A stretch of DNA of 55,394 nucleotides from positions 1 to 55,394 of the forward strand of contig NZ_WBUE01000028.1 of NCBI RefSeq assembly GCF_009026145.1. The letters run 5' to 3'. Numbering within the stretch: the stretch's first letter is position 1; each line of letters begins with the position of its first letter. Under the pieces are notes generated by a model. That model had not been told where the DNA came from. It did no database searches and saw only the letters and a list, made by a program, of their open reading frames with translations. The position numbers and the translations under genes were made by a program. Source of the DNA: Hyphomicrobium sp. GTDB lineage: Bacteria; Pseudomonadota; Alphaproteobacteria; Rhizobiales; Hyphomicrobiaceae. Positions 36,655-44,662 of this stretch are shown piece after piece.

Positions 36655-37245
36655 ATGGAACAAGCTGCCGCCTCCCGCGCCCTGCCGATGAGCCTGCCGA
36701 ACGTGCTGACGTACGTTCGCATTGCCGCAGTGCCGGCGCTCGTCGCCTGCCTGTTCTTCCTGCAGGGCGACGTGGCGCGCTGGTCGGCCTTCTCGCTGTT
36801 CGTGTTCGCCGGCGTCACCGATTGGCTCGACGGCTATCTGGCGCGCATCTGGGAGCAGCAGTCTACCCTCGGGCGCATGCTCGATCCTATCGCCGACAAA
36901 CTGCTCGTCGGCGCGGTGCTGATGATGCTGGTGCACGACAGCACCATCAGCGGCTGGGCGATCTGGGCGGCGATCATAATCCTGTGTCGCGAAATCCTCG
37001 TCTCCGGCCTGCGCGAGTTTCTCGCCGAGCTCAACGTGAAGATCCACGTCACGCAGCTCGCTAAATGGAAGACGACGATGCAGATGATCGCACTTGGCGT
37101 GCTGCTGGCGGGCCCCGCCGCCGAGAAGATCGTGCCCGGCATCATGACTGGCGGCCTCGTCATTTTGTGGATCGCGGCACTGCTGACGCTGTGGACCGGC
37201 TACGATTATCTGAAGGCTGGCATCGTGCATGCCATGGAGCGTTAG
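36655..37245 (+). CDS. pgsA: CDP-diacylglycerol-glycerol-3-phosphate 3-phosphatidyltransferase
   Basis: The 196-residue integral membrane enzyme makes phosphatidylglycerol phosphate from CDP-diacylglycerol and glycerol 3-phosphate. The CDP-alcohol phosphatidyltransferase motif (DG-x2-AR-x8-G-x3-D-x3-D) is visible as DGYLARIWEQQSTLGRMLDP followed by IAD. Four or more hydrophobic segments agree with the fold. ATG at 36655 has AAAGG upstream; an in-frame ATG 18 bases earlier is also possible. It is followed by moaD and moaE, the common alphaproteobacterial order. Confidence 0.92.
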   Translation: MEQAAASRALPMSLPNVLTYVRIAAVPALVACLFFLQGDVARWSAFSLFVFAGVTDWLDGYLARIWEQQSTLGRMLDPIADKLLVGAVLMMLVHDSTISGWAIWAAIIILCREILVSGLREFLAELNVKIHVTQLAKWKTTMQMIALGVLLAGPAAEKIVPGIMTGGLVILWIAALLTLWTGYDYLKAGIVHAMER

Positions 37246-37266
37246 GCGCACATGGGTGAGGAGCAA

Positions 37267-37542
37267 ATGGGTGCAGACGCGAAACGGCGCGTGCGGCTTC
37301 TCTATTTCGCCTGGGTGCGCGAGAAGGTCGGCTGCGCGGCCGAGGACGTTGAGCTGCCGGGAAGCGTAGCGACCGTCGCCGATCTTGTCGGCTGGCTCAA
37401 ACAGCGCGGTCCGCAATACGGCGAAGCGTTCGCGCGCCCCCAAGTCGTGCGTGCGGCTCTCGATAAGGTGCACGTGAAGCCGTCGGCGACCCTGGGCGCA
37501 GCGCGCGAGATTGCCTTCTTCCCGCCGGTTACAGGAGGCTGA
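37267..37542 (+). CDS. moaD: Molybdopterin synthase small subunit MoaD
   Basis: The 91-residue protein has the ubiquitin-like fold signature VRLLYFAWVREKVG and the essential C-terminal GG (FFPPVTGG) that carries the thiocarboxylate sulfur used to make the dithiolene of molybdopterin. ATG at 37267 has GAGGAG 4 bases upstream; an ATG at 37252 is an alternative. It is four bases from the moaE start. Together with moaE it supplies cofactor for enzymes such as the formate dehydrogenase in this window. Confidence 0.92.
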   Translation: MGADAKRRVRLLYFAWVREKVGCAAEDVELPGSVATVADLVGWLKQRGPQYGEAFARPQVVRAALDKVHVKPSATLGAAREIAFFPPVTGG

Positions 37543-37546
37543 GACC

Positions 37547-37999
37547 GTGGCCGTACGCGTGCAGCGTGAAGACTTCGACGTCGCCGCGGAAACGGACAAG
37601 CTGATCGGCGGGCGCACCGATGTCGGCGCCATCGTCACGTTTACGGGGCGCGTGCGCGGCAGCGACGATGGCCGGCAGATCGCCGCCCTGACGCTCGAGC
37701 ACTATCCCGACATGACCGAGGCCGAGCTGGCACGCATCGAGGCCGAGGCGCAGGCGCGCTGGGCGCTGCAGGCTTCGCTTATCGTGCACCGCGTCGGCGA
37801 ATTGACAGCCGGCGACAACATCGTGCTCGTCATCACAGCGGCTGCACACCGGGAAGCGGCGTTCGAAGCCGCCGGATTTCTCATGGATTATCTGAAGACG
37901 CGGGCGCCGTTCTGGAAGAAAGAAACGACGCCGTCGGGCGAAAGCGCTTGGGTCGAGGCCCGCGCGGAGGACGAAAGTGCAGCGAAGCGCTGGCGCTAG
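37547..37999 (+). CDS. moaE: Molybdopterin synthase large subunit MoaE
   Basis: The 150-residue catalytic subunit of molybdopterin synthase has DVGAIVTFTGRVRG near the N-terminus, LEHYPDMTE, IVHRVGELTAGDNIVLV and the active-site KTRAPFWKKE with the two conserved lysines. It converts precursor Z (cPMP) to molybdopterin together with MoaD. A GTG start at 37547 is strongly supported by AGGAGG at 8 bases. Confidence 0.94.
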   Translation: MAVRVQREDFDVAAETDKLIGGRTDVGAIVTFTGRVRGSDDGRQIAALTLEHYPDMTEAELARIEAEAQARWALQASLIVHRVGELTAGDNIVLVITAAAHREAAFEAAGFLMDYLKTRAPFWKKETTPSGESAWVEARAEDESAAKRWR

Positions 38000-38041
38000 T
38001 TGATGATTTCGCCGGCCTGCATGCGCAACCCGTTAGCGAAG

Positions 38042-38071
38042 TCTTAAGGGTTTCGGAGCGATAACCCTAAC
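38042..38071. promoter_or_regulatory. Inverted repeat upstream of the amidase gene
   Basis: TTAAGGGTT and AACCCTAA lie 10 bases apart; the right arm pairs with the left if one base is bulged. It could bind a regulator or end the moaE transcript, but no T-run follows. Confidence 0.3.
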
Positions 38072-38115
38072 AATGCCTGAAGGCGGACCGCAAAACGCCA
38101 TCATTCCAGGCAACC

Positions 38116-38144
38116 TTGACTGTCCCACCACTTGGAATTGTACC
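38116..38144 (+). promoter_or_regulatory. Candidate promoter of the amidase gene
   Basis: TTGACT (38116-38121) is followed after 17 bases by TGTACC, a good -35 and a weak -10. The predicted start of transcription (about 38151) is some 16 bases before the ATG. Confidence 0.35.
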
Positions 38145-38166
38145 GCGTAGACGGGGGTCAGACGTC

Positions 38167-39525
38167 ATGGTTCACGGCACTCCGTGGCGCGTTTGCCGCG
38201 GGATACTCCTCGCGTTTACTCTGCTCTGCGCGCACAGTCCGCTGCAGGCTCAAAGCCTTTTCGACGGCGCCGAGAACCTGCTCAAGCAGGCAGATAGTCT
38301 CTTCACGGGCTCCCAGACTGCAGCGGGTCCGAGCGCCGCCGCACCCACCACCCAGCAACGTACGCGCTTCGTCGTCGGCTTGCCAAAAACGACCGAGTTC
38401 GAGGTGTTCTCGTTGAGCAATCCGAACCGGGTCGTCGTGCAGGTGAGCGAGACCAAGCTGCGGCTGCCTGAGCAACCCAAGTCGGCCCCCGTTGGTCTCA
38501 TCAAATCCTTCCAAGCGGGCCTTGCCGGAACAGATCGCTCGCGCATCATCATTTACGTCACCGAGCCCGTCATCGTCTCGAGTGCACGCATCGAGAAAGC
38601 CGCGGACGGCCGCAATCAGCACCTCGTCGTCGAGATTGCTGCATTTGTTCCGGTGACCGCCAGCATCTCGTCGCCGGTGAAGCAACAGGTCGCGGCGACG
38701 CCTTCGATGTCGCCGCCTCCGTTCGCACTGGGTGCTGCAGGACTGCAGCCGCCGCTGCCGCGACCGGCCGTATCGCCGGACGTGCTCGCGCAGCGCGCCT
38801 TCAAGCCGGTCATCGTCATCGATCCGGGGCACGGCGGCCATGACTCGGGTGCCATGAAGAACGGCGCCGTCGAGAAGGAGATCACGCTCGCCTTCAGCAA
38901 GATCCTCGCCAAGAAGCTCAACGCCACGGGCCGCTACAAGGTGATGATGACGCGCGATGAGGACGTCTTCATTCCGCTCGGCGACCGCGTCGCCTTCGGC
39001 GAGAAGCACAACGCCAACCTGTTCATCGCCGTGCATTGCGATTACGCCGACACCGGCAGCACGGCAAGCGGCGCCACCATCTACTCGCTGCGTGATTCCG
39101 TTGCTGACAGCCTGCGCCGCTCGACGCGTGACGACGTGGCGAGCAGCGTTCTATCGAAGAACGAAGTGGAGAAGGTGAAGCGAGCGGGCGGCAGCGATGA
39201 CGTCAGTCTCGTCAAGGACATCCTGGCCGATCTCGCCGAGCGCGAGGTGGATGCTACGCACGACCGGACGGGCGTATTCGCGAAGACGGTGATCGAGACC
39301 ATGGGCGCCAGCACCGCCATGCGCAACAAGCCCGATCAGCAGGCTTCGTTCCGTGTCCTCAAGACGGCGCAGTTTCCCTCGGTGCTCATCGAGCTGGCCT
39401 ACGTCACCAACAAGCAGGATGCAGCCAACCTTCAGTCGGATGCCTGGCGCGACAAGGTTACGGACTCGATCATGAGCGCCGTCGACAACTATTTCTCAAA
39501 CCAGGTTGCGCAGCTCCCCATGTGA
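38167..39525 (+). CDS. amiC: N-acetylmuramoyl-L-alanine amidase, AmiC type
   Basis: The 452-residue periplasmic enzyme cleaves the amide between MurNAc and L-Ala to split septal peptidoglycan. It has a signal peptide (GILLAFTLLCAHSPLQAQ), an AMIN targeting domain (about 50-160), a Pro/Ala linker and an Amidase_3 domain from about 215. That domain has IDPGHGGHDSGA (zinc His), AVEKEITL (Glu), AVHCDYAD (His) and a late VLIELAYVTN (catalytic Glu). A regulatory helix insert with KRAGGSDDVSLVKDIL is in the usual place. A perfect intrinsic terminator follows. The usual neighbour, a class A penicillin-binding protein gene, is missing; a gene-poor region lies there instead. Confidence 0.92.
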   Translation: MVHGTPWRVCRGILLAFTLLCAHSPLQAQSLFDGAENLLKQADSLFTGSQTAAGPSAAAPTTQQRTRFVVGLPKTTEFEVFSLSNPNRVVVQVSETKLRLPEQPKSAPVGLIKSFQAGLAGTDRSRIIIYVTEPVIVSSARIEKAADGRNQHLVVEIAAFVPVTASISSPVKQQVAATPSMSPPPFALGAAGLQPPLPRPAVSPDVLAQRAFKPVIVIDPGHGGHDSGAMKNGAVEKEITLAFSKILAKKLNATGRYKVMMTRDEDVFIPLGDRVAFGEKHNANLFIAVHCDYADTGSTASGATIYSLRDSVADSLRRSTRDDVASSVLSKNEVEKVKRAGGSDDVSLVKDILADLAEREVDATHDRTGVFAKTVIETMGASTAMRNKPDQQASFRVLKTAQFPSVLIELAYVTNKQDAANLQSDAWRDKVTDSIMSAVDNYFSNQVAQLPM

Positions 39526-39552
39526 AGCTGCCGAGCGCTTCCCAAAACATTT

Positions 39553-39587
39553 GAGGCCGGTCCCGCCGGACCGGCCTCTTCTTTTTG
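39553..39587 (+). terminator. Rho-independent terminator of amiC
   Basis: The 11-bp perfect stem GAGGCCGGTCC (39553-39563) and GGACCGGCCTC (39568-39578) has a CGCC loop and is followed by TTCTTTTTG, 28 bases after the amiC stop. Confidence 0.92.
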
Positions 39588-40300
39588 TGGCCAACTTGGG
39601 TCGCACACCCGCGTCGGCTAAGCCCCCGTCAAGTCATACTCGGAGGACGCATCTGTTTTTGGCGCCAGAGCAGAATCCGAAACCATTCGAGTTCAAGCCG
39701 AAGCGAATGAGCGACGCGCGAACAAGAAGATACGGTGTGTGGGACCTTCTCATGATGAAGGCGCTTCAGCATTTGCCACTCCATCTTCAAGTGTATGCCG
39801 CAGTCTCGGCCAGCGACCCGGAACGCAACTGCCGACGTACGCGACGCGCCAGCGCACCGGCCGGGATGGGCGCGGCGACTGAACAGCGGTCGTCGGGGAT
39901 TGCAGGAGATTACGGCGGTCGCGGACAGGGTTCGGCAGAGGCCGACAGACCGAGCCGGCAGATGCTCCCTGGGGCGGCCCTATCCATGCCCGCCACGCAT
40001 CCAACCGGCCAATGGCGCCAGTCGCTAGACAGTCCTGGCTCAGAGAGTTCAAGGGCGGTTGGCCCTCCTTCTCTGACGCGCACTCGTGGTCGGCTCCTGA
40101 GCCGGAGCCGCGAGAGGTCGGCCCCCTCAGCAACAGAGAGTATGTGATTCGTTCCCAGATACGAGGGCTGCGGCGGCCGAAATTAATGTTGCATGCGCGG
40201 TGCTGTTGCACTGAGTGGGAAAAGCGGGTTTTGAGGGCCACCGTTCGCCGAATTCTGCGGCATACTGCAGCTACGTCGAATCGCCGCCCGCGAGGAACGA
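39588..40300. other. Gene-poor stretch between amiC and the duplicated-domain protein
   Basis: About 710 bases without a convincing gene. Open frames occur on both strands but none has family-like sequence, codon bias or a good ribosome-binding site. Part of it, around 39690-39800, is less GC-rich than its surroundings. It may hold remnants of a lost gene; I recognise nothing definite. Confidence 0.4.
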
Positions 40301-41584
40301 ATGCGCCCATCTCCCTGCATTGTCTTGGCTGCACTTCTTCTGGCGCCGCCCGCCATGGCCTGCACCGGGCCGTCGGTGCAGATCGCGGGCGACTTCCAAG
40401 CGGGCGATAAAGGTTGGGGCGAAGCGGACGGCCAGTTCCAGCTGAAAGGGACCGAGGCGATCTTCACCCCGCAGGTCGGCACGCAGACGGCGCGGTGGAA
40501 TGCAGGCGCTGCGCTGACCAATCTCGATGCCTGCGCGACGATCGCCATGCCGGAGAATACCGCCGACGCCTCCCGTAGTTACGCCGGCATGCTGTTCTGG
40601 GTGGTCGACAAGGACAATTTCTATGAGGCGGTCGTCTCGCCGAACGGTATGTTCACCGTCGCCCGCAAGGTGCAAGGGCGCATCTTGCCAACGCCGCCCG
40701 TCAACTGGCTGCAGACCAGCGCGCTGAAGCTCGCTCCCAATGAAAAGAACACGCTGCGCGTAACGCTCGAAGGACAGAGCGTCGCTGTGCGCATCAACGA
40801 TACCGAGGTTGCGCGCTTTCGTGGGCAGGCGCCGGACGGCCCGAGCCATGTTGGGTTGGTTGCATCCTCGGCCCCGGCCGCGGTCGATACGTGGCGCATC
40901 TCTGAATTCAAGGTGACGGACGTGGCGCCATCGGCCCCCCTTCCCGCTGCCAGCCCACCGGTCGCGCCGCCGAGCGATGTGACGGGGGCAATCGACACCG
41001 CGACGCCGGTTTGCGGTACGGGCAAGCTGCTGTTTGATGACGCGTTCACCGAGCATGACGCGAATTGGGGAATGAAGGACAGCCAGTTCGCCGTCACCGG
41101 CGGCGAGGCCGTATTCAGCCCTACACCCGGCACACCGGCGCTGCGCTGGAACCGCGTGTTCGTCTTCGGCGATATCGACGCATGCGCCAGCATTCACCTC
41201 GCCAACGTGACGACCGACCCAACGGCCAGCTATGCAGGGCTCGTGTTTTGGGTGCAGGACAGCCGCAACTATTACCAAGCGGTGATGGCGCCGAACGGCT
41301 ATTTCACCGTCGCGCGCATCGTCGACGGTAAGGCGGTTGCCAAGCGCCCCGTCGAGTGGACGAAAATCGCCGCCATCAAGACCGGCGCCAAGGAGAAGAA
41401 CACGCTGCGAGTGACGACCAAGGGCGCCGACGTGCAGATCGCCATCAACGGCAAGCCGGCAGCCAGCTTCACGGGCGAGCAGCCGCGGTGGCCGAGCTAC
41501 CTCGGCATGCTGGCAGCGTCAGCGGCAAGCAAGAAGGGCGACACCTGGTCGATCAGCGACCTCAAGGTTACGGCGCCGCAATAG
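40301..41584 (+). CDS. Exported protein with two copies of a jelly-roll-like domain
   Basis: The 427-residue protein has a signal peptide (IVLAALLLAPPAMA) and two similar domains of about 180 residues (about 20-205 and 235-427) joined by a Pro/Ala linker. Shared landmarks include a Cys at each domain start, W-x3-D-S/G-Q-F, ARW/LRWN, DACA(T/S)I, SYAG(M/L)(L/V)FWV, YEAVVSPNG / YQAVMAPNG, FTVAR, EKNTLRV and DTW(R/S)IS(E/D)(F/L)KVT. The pattern resembles LamG/DUF1080-like beta-sandwiches that bind sugars, but the family is not certain. Expected location is periplasmic. It converges on rpoH 34 bases away. Confidence 0.7.
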   Translation: MRPSPCIVLAALLLAPPAMACTGPSVQIAGDFQAGDKGWGEADGQFQLKGTEAIFTPQVGTQTARWNAGAALTNLDACATIAMPENTADASRSYAGMLFWVVDKDNFYEAVVSPNGMFTVARKVQGRILPTPPVNWLQTSALKLAPNEKNTLRVTLEGQSVAVRINDTEVARFRGQAPDGPSHVGLVASSAPAAVDTWRISEFKVTDVAPSAPLPAASPPVAPPSDVTGAIDTATPVCGTGKLLFDDAFTEHDANWGMKDSQFAVTGGEAVFSPTPGTPALRWNRVFVFGDIDACASIHLANVTTDPTASYAGLVFWVQDSRNYYQAVMAPNGYFTVARIVDGKAVAKRPVEWTKIAAIKTGAKEKNTLRVTTKGADVQIAINGKPAASFTGEQPRWPSYLGMLAASAASKKGDTWSISDLKVTAPQ

Positions 41585-41618
41585 CGCGGCGCCGTCATCG
41601 CTTCTCAGCACTCGATCA

Positions 41619-42506
41619 TCAGTGCAGGCGTTCTGCATCGTCGGCTTGCGCCGCCGACTGTACGGCCTTCTGTACCTTCTCGAAGGCGCGGACCTCGATC
41701 TGCCGGATGCGCTCGCGCGATACGCCAAACTCGCTCGACAGGTCCTCGAGCGTCGCCGGCTGATCAGTGAGGCGCCGCGCCTCGAAAATGCGCCGCTCAC
41801 GATCGTTGAGCGAGGCCAGCGCATTCGACAGGTAGCTCTTGCGCTGGTCCAGTTCCTGCGACTCGCCGAGGGTTTCCTCCTGCGTCGGAGCGTCGTCTGC
41901 CAGCCAATCCTGCCATTCGCCGGCTTCCGTGTCGGCGCGCACGGGGGCATTGAGCGAGGCGTCGCCGCCCAGCCGCCGGTTCATCGACACGACGTCGGTT
42001 TCGCTGACGCCGAACTTGCGCGCAATCGTCTTCACCTGATCGGGGCGCAGATCGCCGTCATCCAGCGCCTGCAGCTGGCTCTTGGCGCGCCGCAGATTGA
42101 AGAACAGCTTCTTCTGCGCCGCCGTGGTGCCCATCTTCACCAGGCTCCACGAGCGCAGGATGTATTCCTGGATCGAGGCGCGGATCCACCACATGGCGTA
42201 AGTCGCGAGACGGAAGCCCTTGTCGGGGTCGAAGCGCTTGACGGCCTGCATCAGGCCGACGTTGCCCTCCGAGATCACCTCGCCGATGGGGAGCCCATAG
42301 CCGCGATAGCCCATGGCGATGCGCGCGACGAGGCGCAGGTGCGACGTCACGAGCTTCTCGGCTGCATCCTGGTCGGAGTGCTCCTGCCAGCGCTTGGCCA
42401 GCATGAACTCCTCGCCAGGCTCCAGCATCGGAAACTTGCGAATCTCCTCGAGATAGCGGGCGAGGCCCAAGGAGCCTTGCGCGATAGTCGGAAGTTTCGT
42501 CGCCAT
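41619..42506 (-). CDS. rpoH: Heat-shock sigma factor RpoH
   Basis: The 295-residue sigma-70-family protein has region 2 (HLRLVARIAMGYRGYGLPIG, NVGLMQAVKRFDPDKGFRLA, YAMWWIRASIQEYIL), the RpoH-type QKKLFFNLRRAK box, and region 4 (LSSEFGVSRERIRQIEVRAF). It directs RNA polymerase to heat-shock promoters, possibly groESL here. GAGGT precedes the ATG. The rpoH and rluD genes lie side by side in the same orientation, as in many alphaproteobacteria; many of these species carry a second rpoH elsewhere. Confidence 0.95.
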   Translation of the reverse strand: MATKLPTIAQGSLGLARYLEEIRKFPMLEPGEEFMLAKRWQEHSDQDAAEKLVTSHLRLVARIAMGYRGYGLPIGEVISEGNVGLMQAVKRFDPDKGFRLATYAMWWIRASIQEYILRSWSLVKMGTTAAQKKLFFNLRRAKSQLQALDDGDLRPDQVKTIARKFGVSETDVVSMNRRLGGDASLNAPVRADTEAGEWQDWLADDAPTQEETLGESQELDQRKSYLSNALASLNDRERRIFEARRLTDQPATLEDLSSEFGVSRERIRQIEVRAFEKVQKAVQSAAQADDAERLH

Positions 42507-42870
42507 TACCTCTATCAGCCGCCCCAGTGCCGATGGGCGGTCCCTCTCTGCATGCTTCGCGGCGCTGCCGCGCGGGGGGCACTTCTAGCTGAGACTGCCC
42601 GTGACCGTTAACGCTCCACCACTCGGATTCCGTCGATTTGGCGCTTGCGTCCTCTCACACACTATACGCAAGCCGGAGCTACAATGTTGCAGGTCACCTA
42701 TGTCGCAGTCACAGCGCAGCGTTTTGTGGCGGCCGGAACGGTGCCCCGGAGGCCGGATTCACAAGCCGGGGCATCATTCTAGCAGCGGCGGCGCTAACGG
42801 ACGTTCTGCCCCGCAGCTTAAACCTCCAATGGCGCTAATGGATACTTTGCCAGGCAGCGAGGATTTACTG
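42507..42870. other. Intergenic region between rpoH and rluD
   Basis: 364 bases that should contain the rpoH promoter and the rluD 3' region. A dyad TGCCCCGG (42742-42749) and CCGGGGCA (42766-42773) is present about 100 bases past the rluD stop. No T-run follows it, so it is not a classical terminator. A 66-codon open frame on the plus strand has no supporting features. No clear promoter was identified. Confidence 0.4.
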
Positions 42871-43875
42871 CTAATCCGGCCGCAAGGCATCCAGCAGCCC
42901 CTGCATATCGGCCGGAAGGGGGCTCACAAAGCGCAGTTTCTTGCCAGAGCGCGGATGCTCGAAGCCGAGCTCGGCGGCGTGCAGCGCTTGCCGGTCGAGG
43001 GCCGCGAGCGCTGCCCGCGCGTCCGGCGCGAGCTTGCCGGCCTTGGCCTTGAAGCCGCTGGCATAGGTCGTATCGCCGAGCACGGGGTGCCCGATGTGGG
43101 CAAGATGCACGCGGATCTGGTGCGTGCGCCCGGTCTCGAGCTCGAGCCTCAGCAGCGATATCGGCCCGGCGTCGGTACCGATCGTCTCGATGACCTCATA
43201 GTGGGTAACCGCGTGCCGGCCGCTCTCGCCCCTGGCAACGGCAATCTTGGTGCGGTTCGATTGGCTGCGGACGAGCCGCGCCGCGATCACTCCGCGCGGG
43301 CGCAGGGGCTTGCCCCACACGAGCGCCAGATAGGCGCGATGCATGCGCCCGTCCACGCCGTGGGCGGCGAACTGCTCGCTGAGGCCGCGGTGCGCGGCAT
43401 CGCTCTTGGCCACGACGAGCAGGCCGGAAGTACCCTTGTCCAGCCGGTGCACGATGCCGGGGCGCTTGATGCCGCCGACGCCCGAGAGGCTGTCGCCGCA
43501 ATGAGCGATCAGCGCATTGACCAGCGTCCCGCTGGCGTGCCCGGGGGCAGGGTGGACGACGAGATGCGGCGGCTTGTCGATGACGATGAGGTCGCGATCC
43601 TCGTAGACGACATCGAGCGCGATCGCTTCCGCGGCGGGCGCCGCCGGCTCTGGCGGCGGCACCTTCACGATGAACATCTCGCCCGGTTTGACCCGGTAGG
43701 ACCCATCTCCTATGGTCGCGCCGCCGGACCCGGCCACGTTGCCCGAGCGGATCAGGGCCTGGATGCGGGCGCGGCTCAGCGCATCGATGCGCTGCGCGAG
43801 CAGCTTATCGAGGCGGATGCCGGCATCGGCTTCCGTCGCCACCAGCTCGATGCGATTTGCGCTTTTTGAGCTCAT
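42871..43875 (-). CDS. rluD: RluD-type 23S rRNA pseudouridine synthase
   Basis: The 334-residue RluA-family enzyme has an S4 RNA-binding domain (RLDKLLAQRIDALSRARIQALIRSGNV region) and the catalytic HRLDKGTSGLLVVA, with the active-site Asp after the Leu. A C-terminal RTHQIRVHLAHIGHPVLGD completes the fold. It isomerises uridines in helix 69 of 23S rRNA (the RluD specificity is inferred from size and S4 domain). ATG at 43875 starts the conserved sequence; a longer frame extends upstream over the divergent gene's promoter. Confidence 0.88.
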   Translation of the reverse strand: MSSKSANRIELVATEADAGIRLDKLLAQRIDALSRARIQALIRSGNVAGSGGATIGDGSYRVKPGEMFIVKVPPPEPAAPAAEAIALDVVYEDRDLIVIDKPPHLVVHPAPGHASGTLVNALIAHCGDSLSGVGGIKRPGIVHRLDKGTSGLLVVAKSDAAHRGLSEQFAAHGVDGRMHRAYLALVWGKPLRPRGVIAARLVRSQSNRTKIAVARGESGRHAVTHYEVIETIGTDAGPISLLRLELETGRTHQIRVHLAHIGHPVLGDTTYASGFKAKAGKLAPDARAALAALDRQALHAAELGFEHPRSGKKLRFVSPLPADMQGLLDALRPD

Positions 43876-43941
43876 GGCGCGAACCATAGCGTGGGCACTG
43901 GCCTCCGGACGACTGGCCTCCGCGACAATGGGAGGGATTGG

Positions 43942-44343
43942 ATGCACGGGATGGAGACGATCGGCGCCCCGCAAGCAGTGGAAGCCGCGCCTGGCCCATC
44001 CGCCGCCGAGGCGCGCCTGCAGCGCAATCTGAGAATCGTCGTGGTCGCGCTGGCGGTTCTGATCTTCGCCGGGCTCGCCGCCGTGATCGGACGCGTCATC
44101 TATCTCGCGTCGGGGACGCCGACGCAACGGGCCGCGCCGAGCCTAGCAGATCCGCCCGAGGGGACGAGCGTGCAGCTACCGGCGGGGGCGCAGGTGCGCT
44201 CCATATCGCTTTCCGGCGACCGGTTGGCCGTTCACTATGAGGCCGCCGGCGCCGAAGGCATCGCGGTGCTCGACCTGAAGACGGGACAGCCGCAGACATC
44301 GATCCCCGTCACGCGTGCGCCGCCGGCGGGGCCCGGCAAGTGA
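43942..44343 (+). CDS. Small single-pass membrane protein (DUF6476-like)
   Basis: The 133-residue protein has a cytoplasmic N-terminus, one helix (IVVVALAVLIFAGLAAVIG) and a periplasmic beta-rich tail (GAQVRSISLSGDRLAVHYEA, IAVLDLKTGQ). It matches a short family of unknown function found beside rluD in alphaproteobacteria (DUF6476 from memory). GGGAGG lies 6 bases before ATG 43942. It is divergent from rluD by 66 bases and is followed by the tRNA-Glu gene. Confidence 0.7.
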   Translation: MHGMETIGAPQAVEAAPGPSAAEARLQRNLRIVVVALAVLIFAGLAAVIGRVIYLASGTPTQRAAPSLADPPEGTSVQLPAGAQVRSISLSGDRLAVHYEAAGAEGIAVLDLKTGQPQTSIPVTRAPPAGPGK

Positions 44344-44383
44344 GGCGTGCATGCGCCATATCGCGTGCAGCGAAAGAAACGGC

Positions 44384-44413
44384 TTGATCGAGGCGCCCCG
44401 GCTCCCATATAGG
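44384..44413 (+). promoter_or_regulatory. Promoter of tRNA-Glu
   Basis: TTGATC (44384-44389) and TATAGG (44408-44413) are separated by 18 bases and end 15 bases before the tRNA, the right place for its promoter. Confidence 0.55.
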
Positions 44414-44427
44414 TTCGCTCCAGCGCT

Positions 44428-44503
44428 GTCCCGTTCGTCTAGTGGCCTAGGACACCAGCCTCTCACGTTGGGAACAGGGGTTCGAGTCCCCTACGGGGCG
44501 CCA
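44428..44503 (+). tRNA. tRNA-Glu (anticodon CTC)
   Basis: The 76-base sequence folds as a standard cloverleaf with acceptor GTCCCGT/ACGGGGC (one G-U pair), D arm, anticodon loop CTCTCAC with anticodon CTC, T arm AGGGGTTCGAGTCCCCT and an encoded CCA end. An integrase gene begins 160 bases downstream, so the 3' part is the likely attachment site. Confidence 0.96.
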
Positions 44504-44662
44504 GAACGTTCTATCAACCTTCCTCATCTTTCCCCATAATGCATTGAATAAGCGAGGGAAACGCCGTTTTCGGCGCTCATCTCGCCTCGTCCTGCCCTTC
44601 CCTAAATCGGAACGTTTACGATACATTCGACGGTACAGGCGCTTTTTCGGGGCCGCTGTACC

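Noticed and set aside
39506..40147. A 213-codon frame in the gap after amiC
   Set aside because: It begins inside amiC, crosses a strong terminator and has no recognisable domain.
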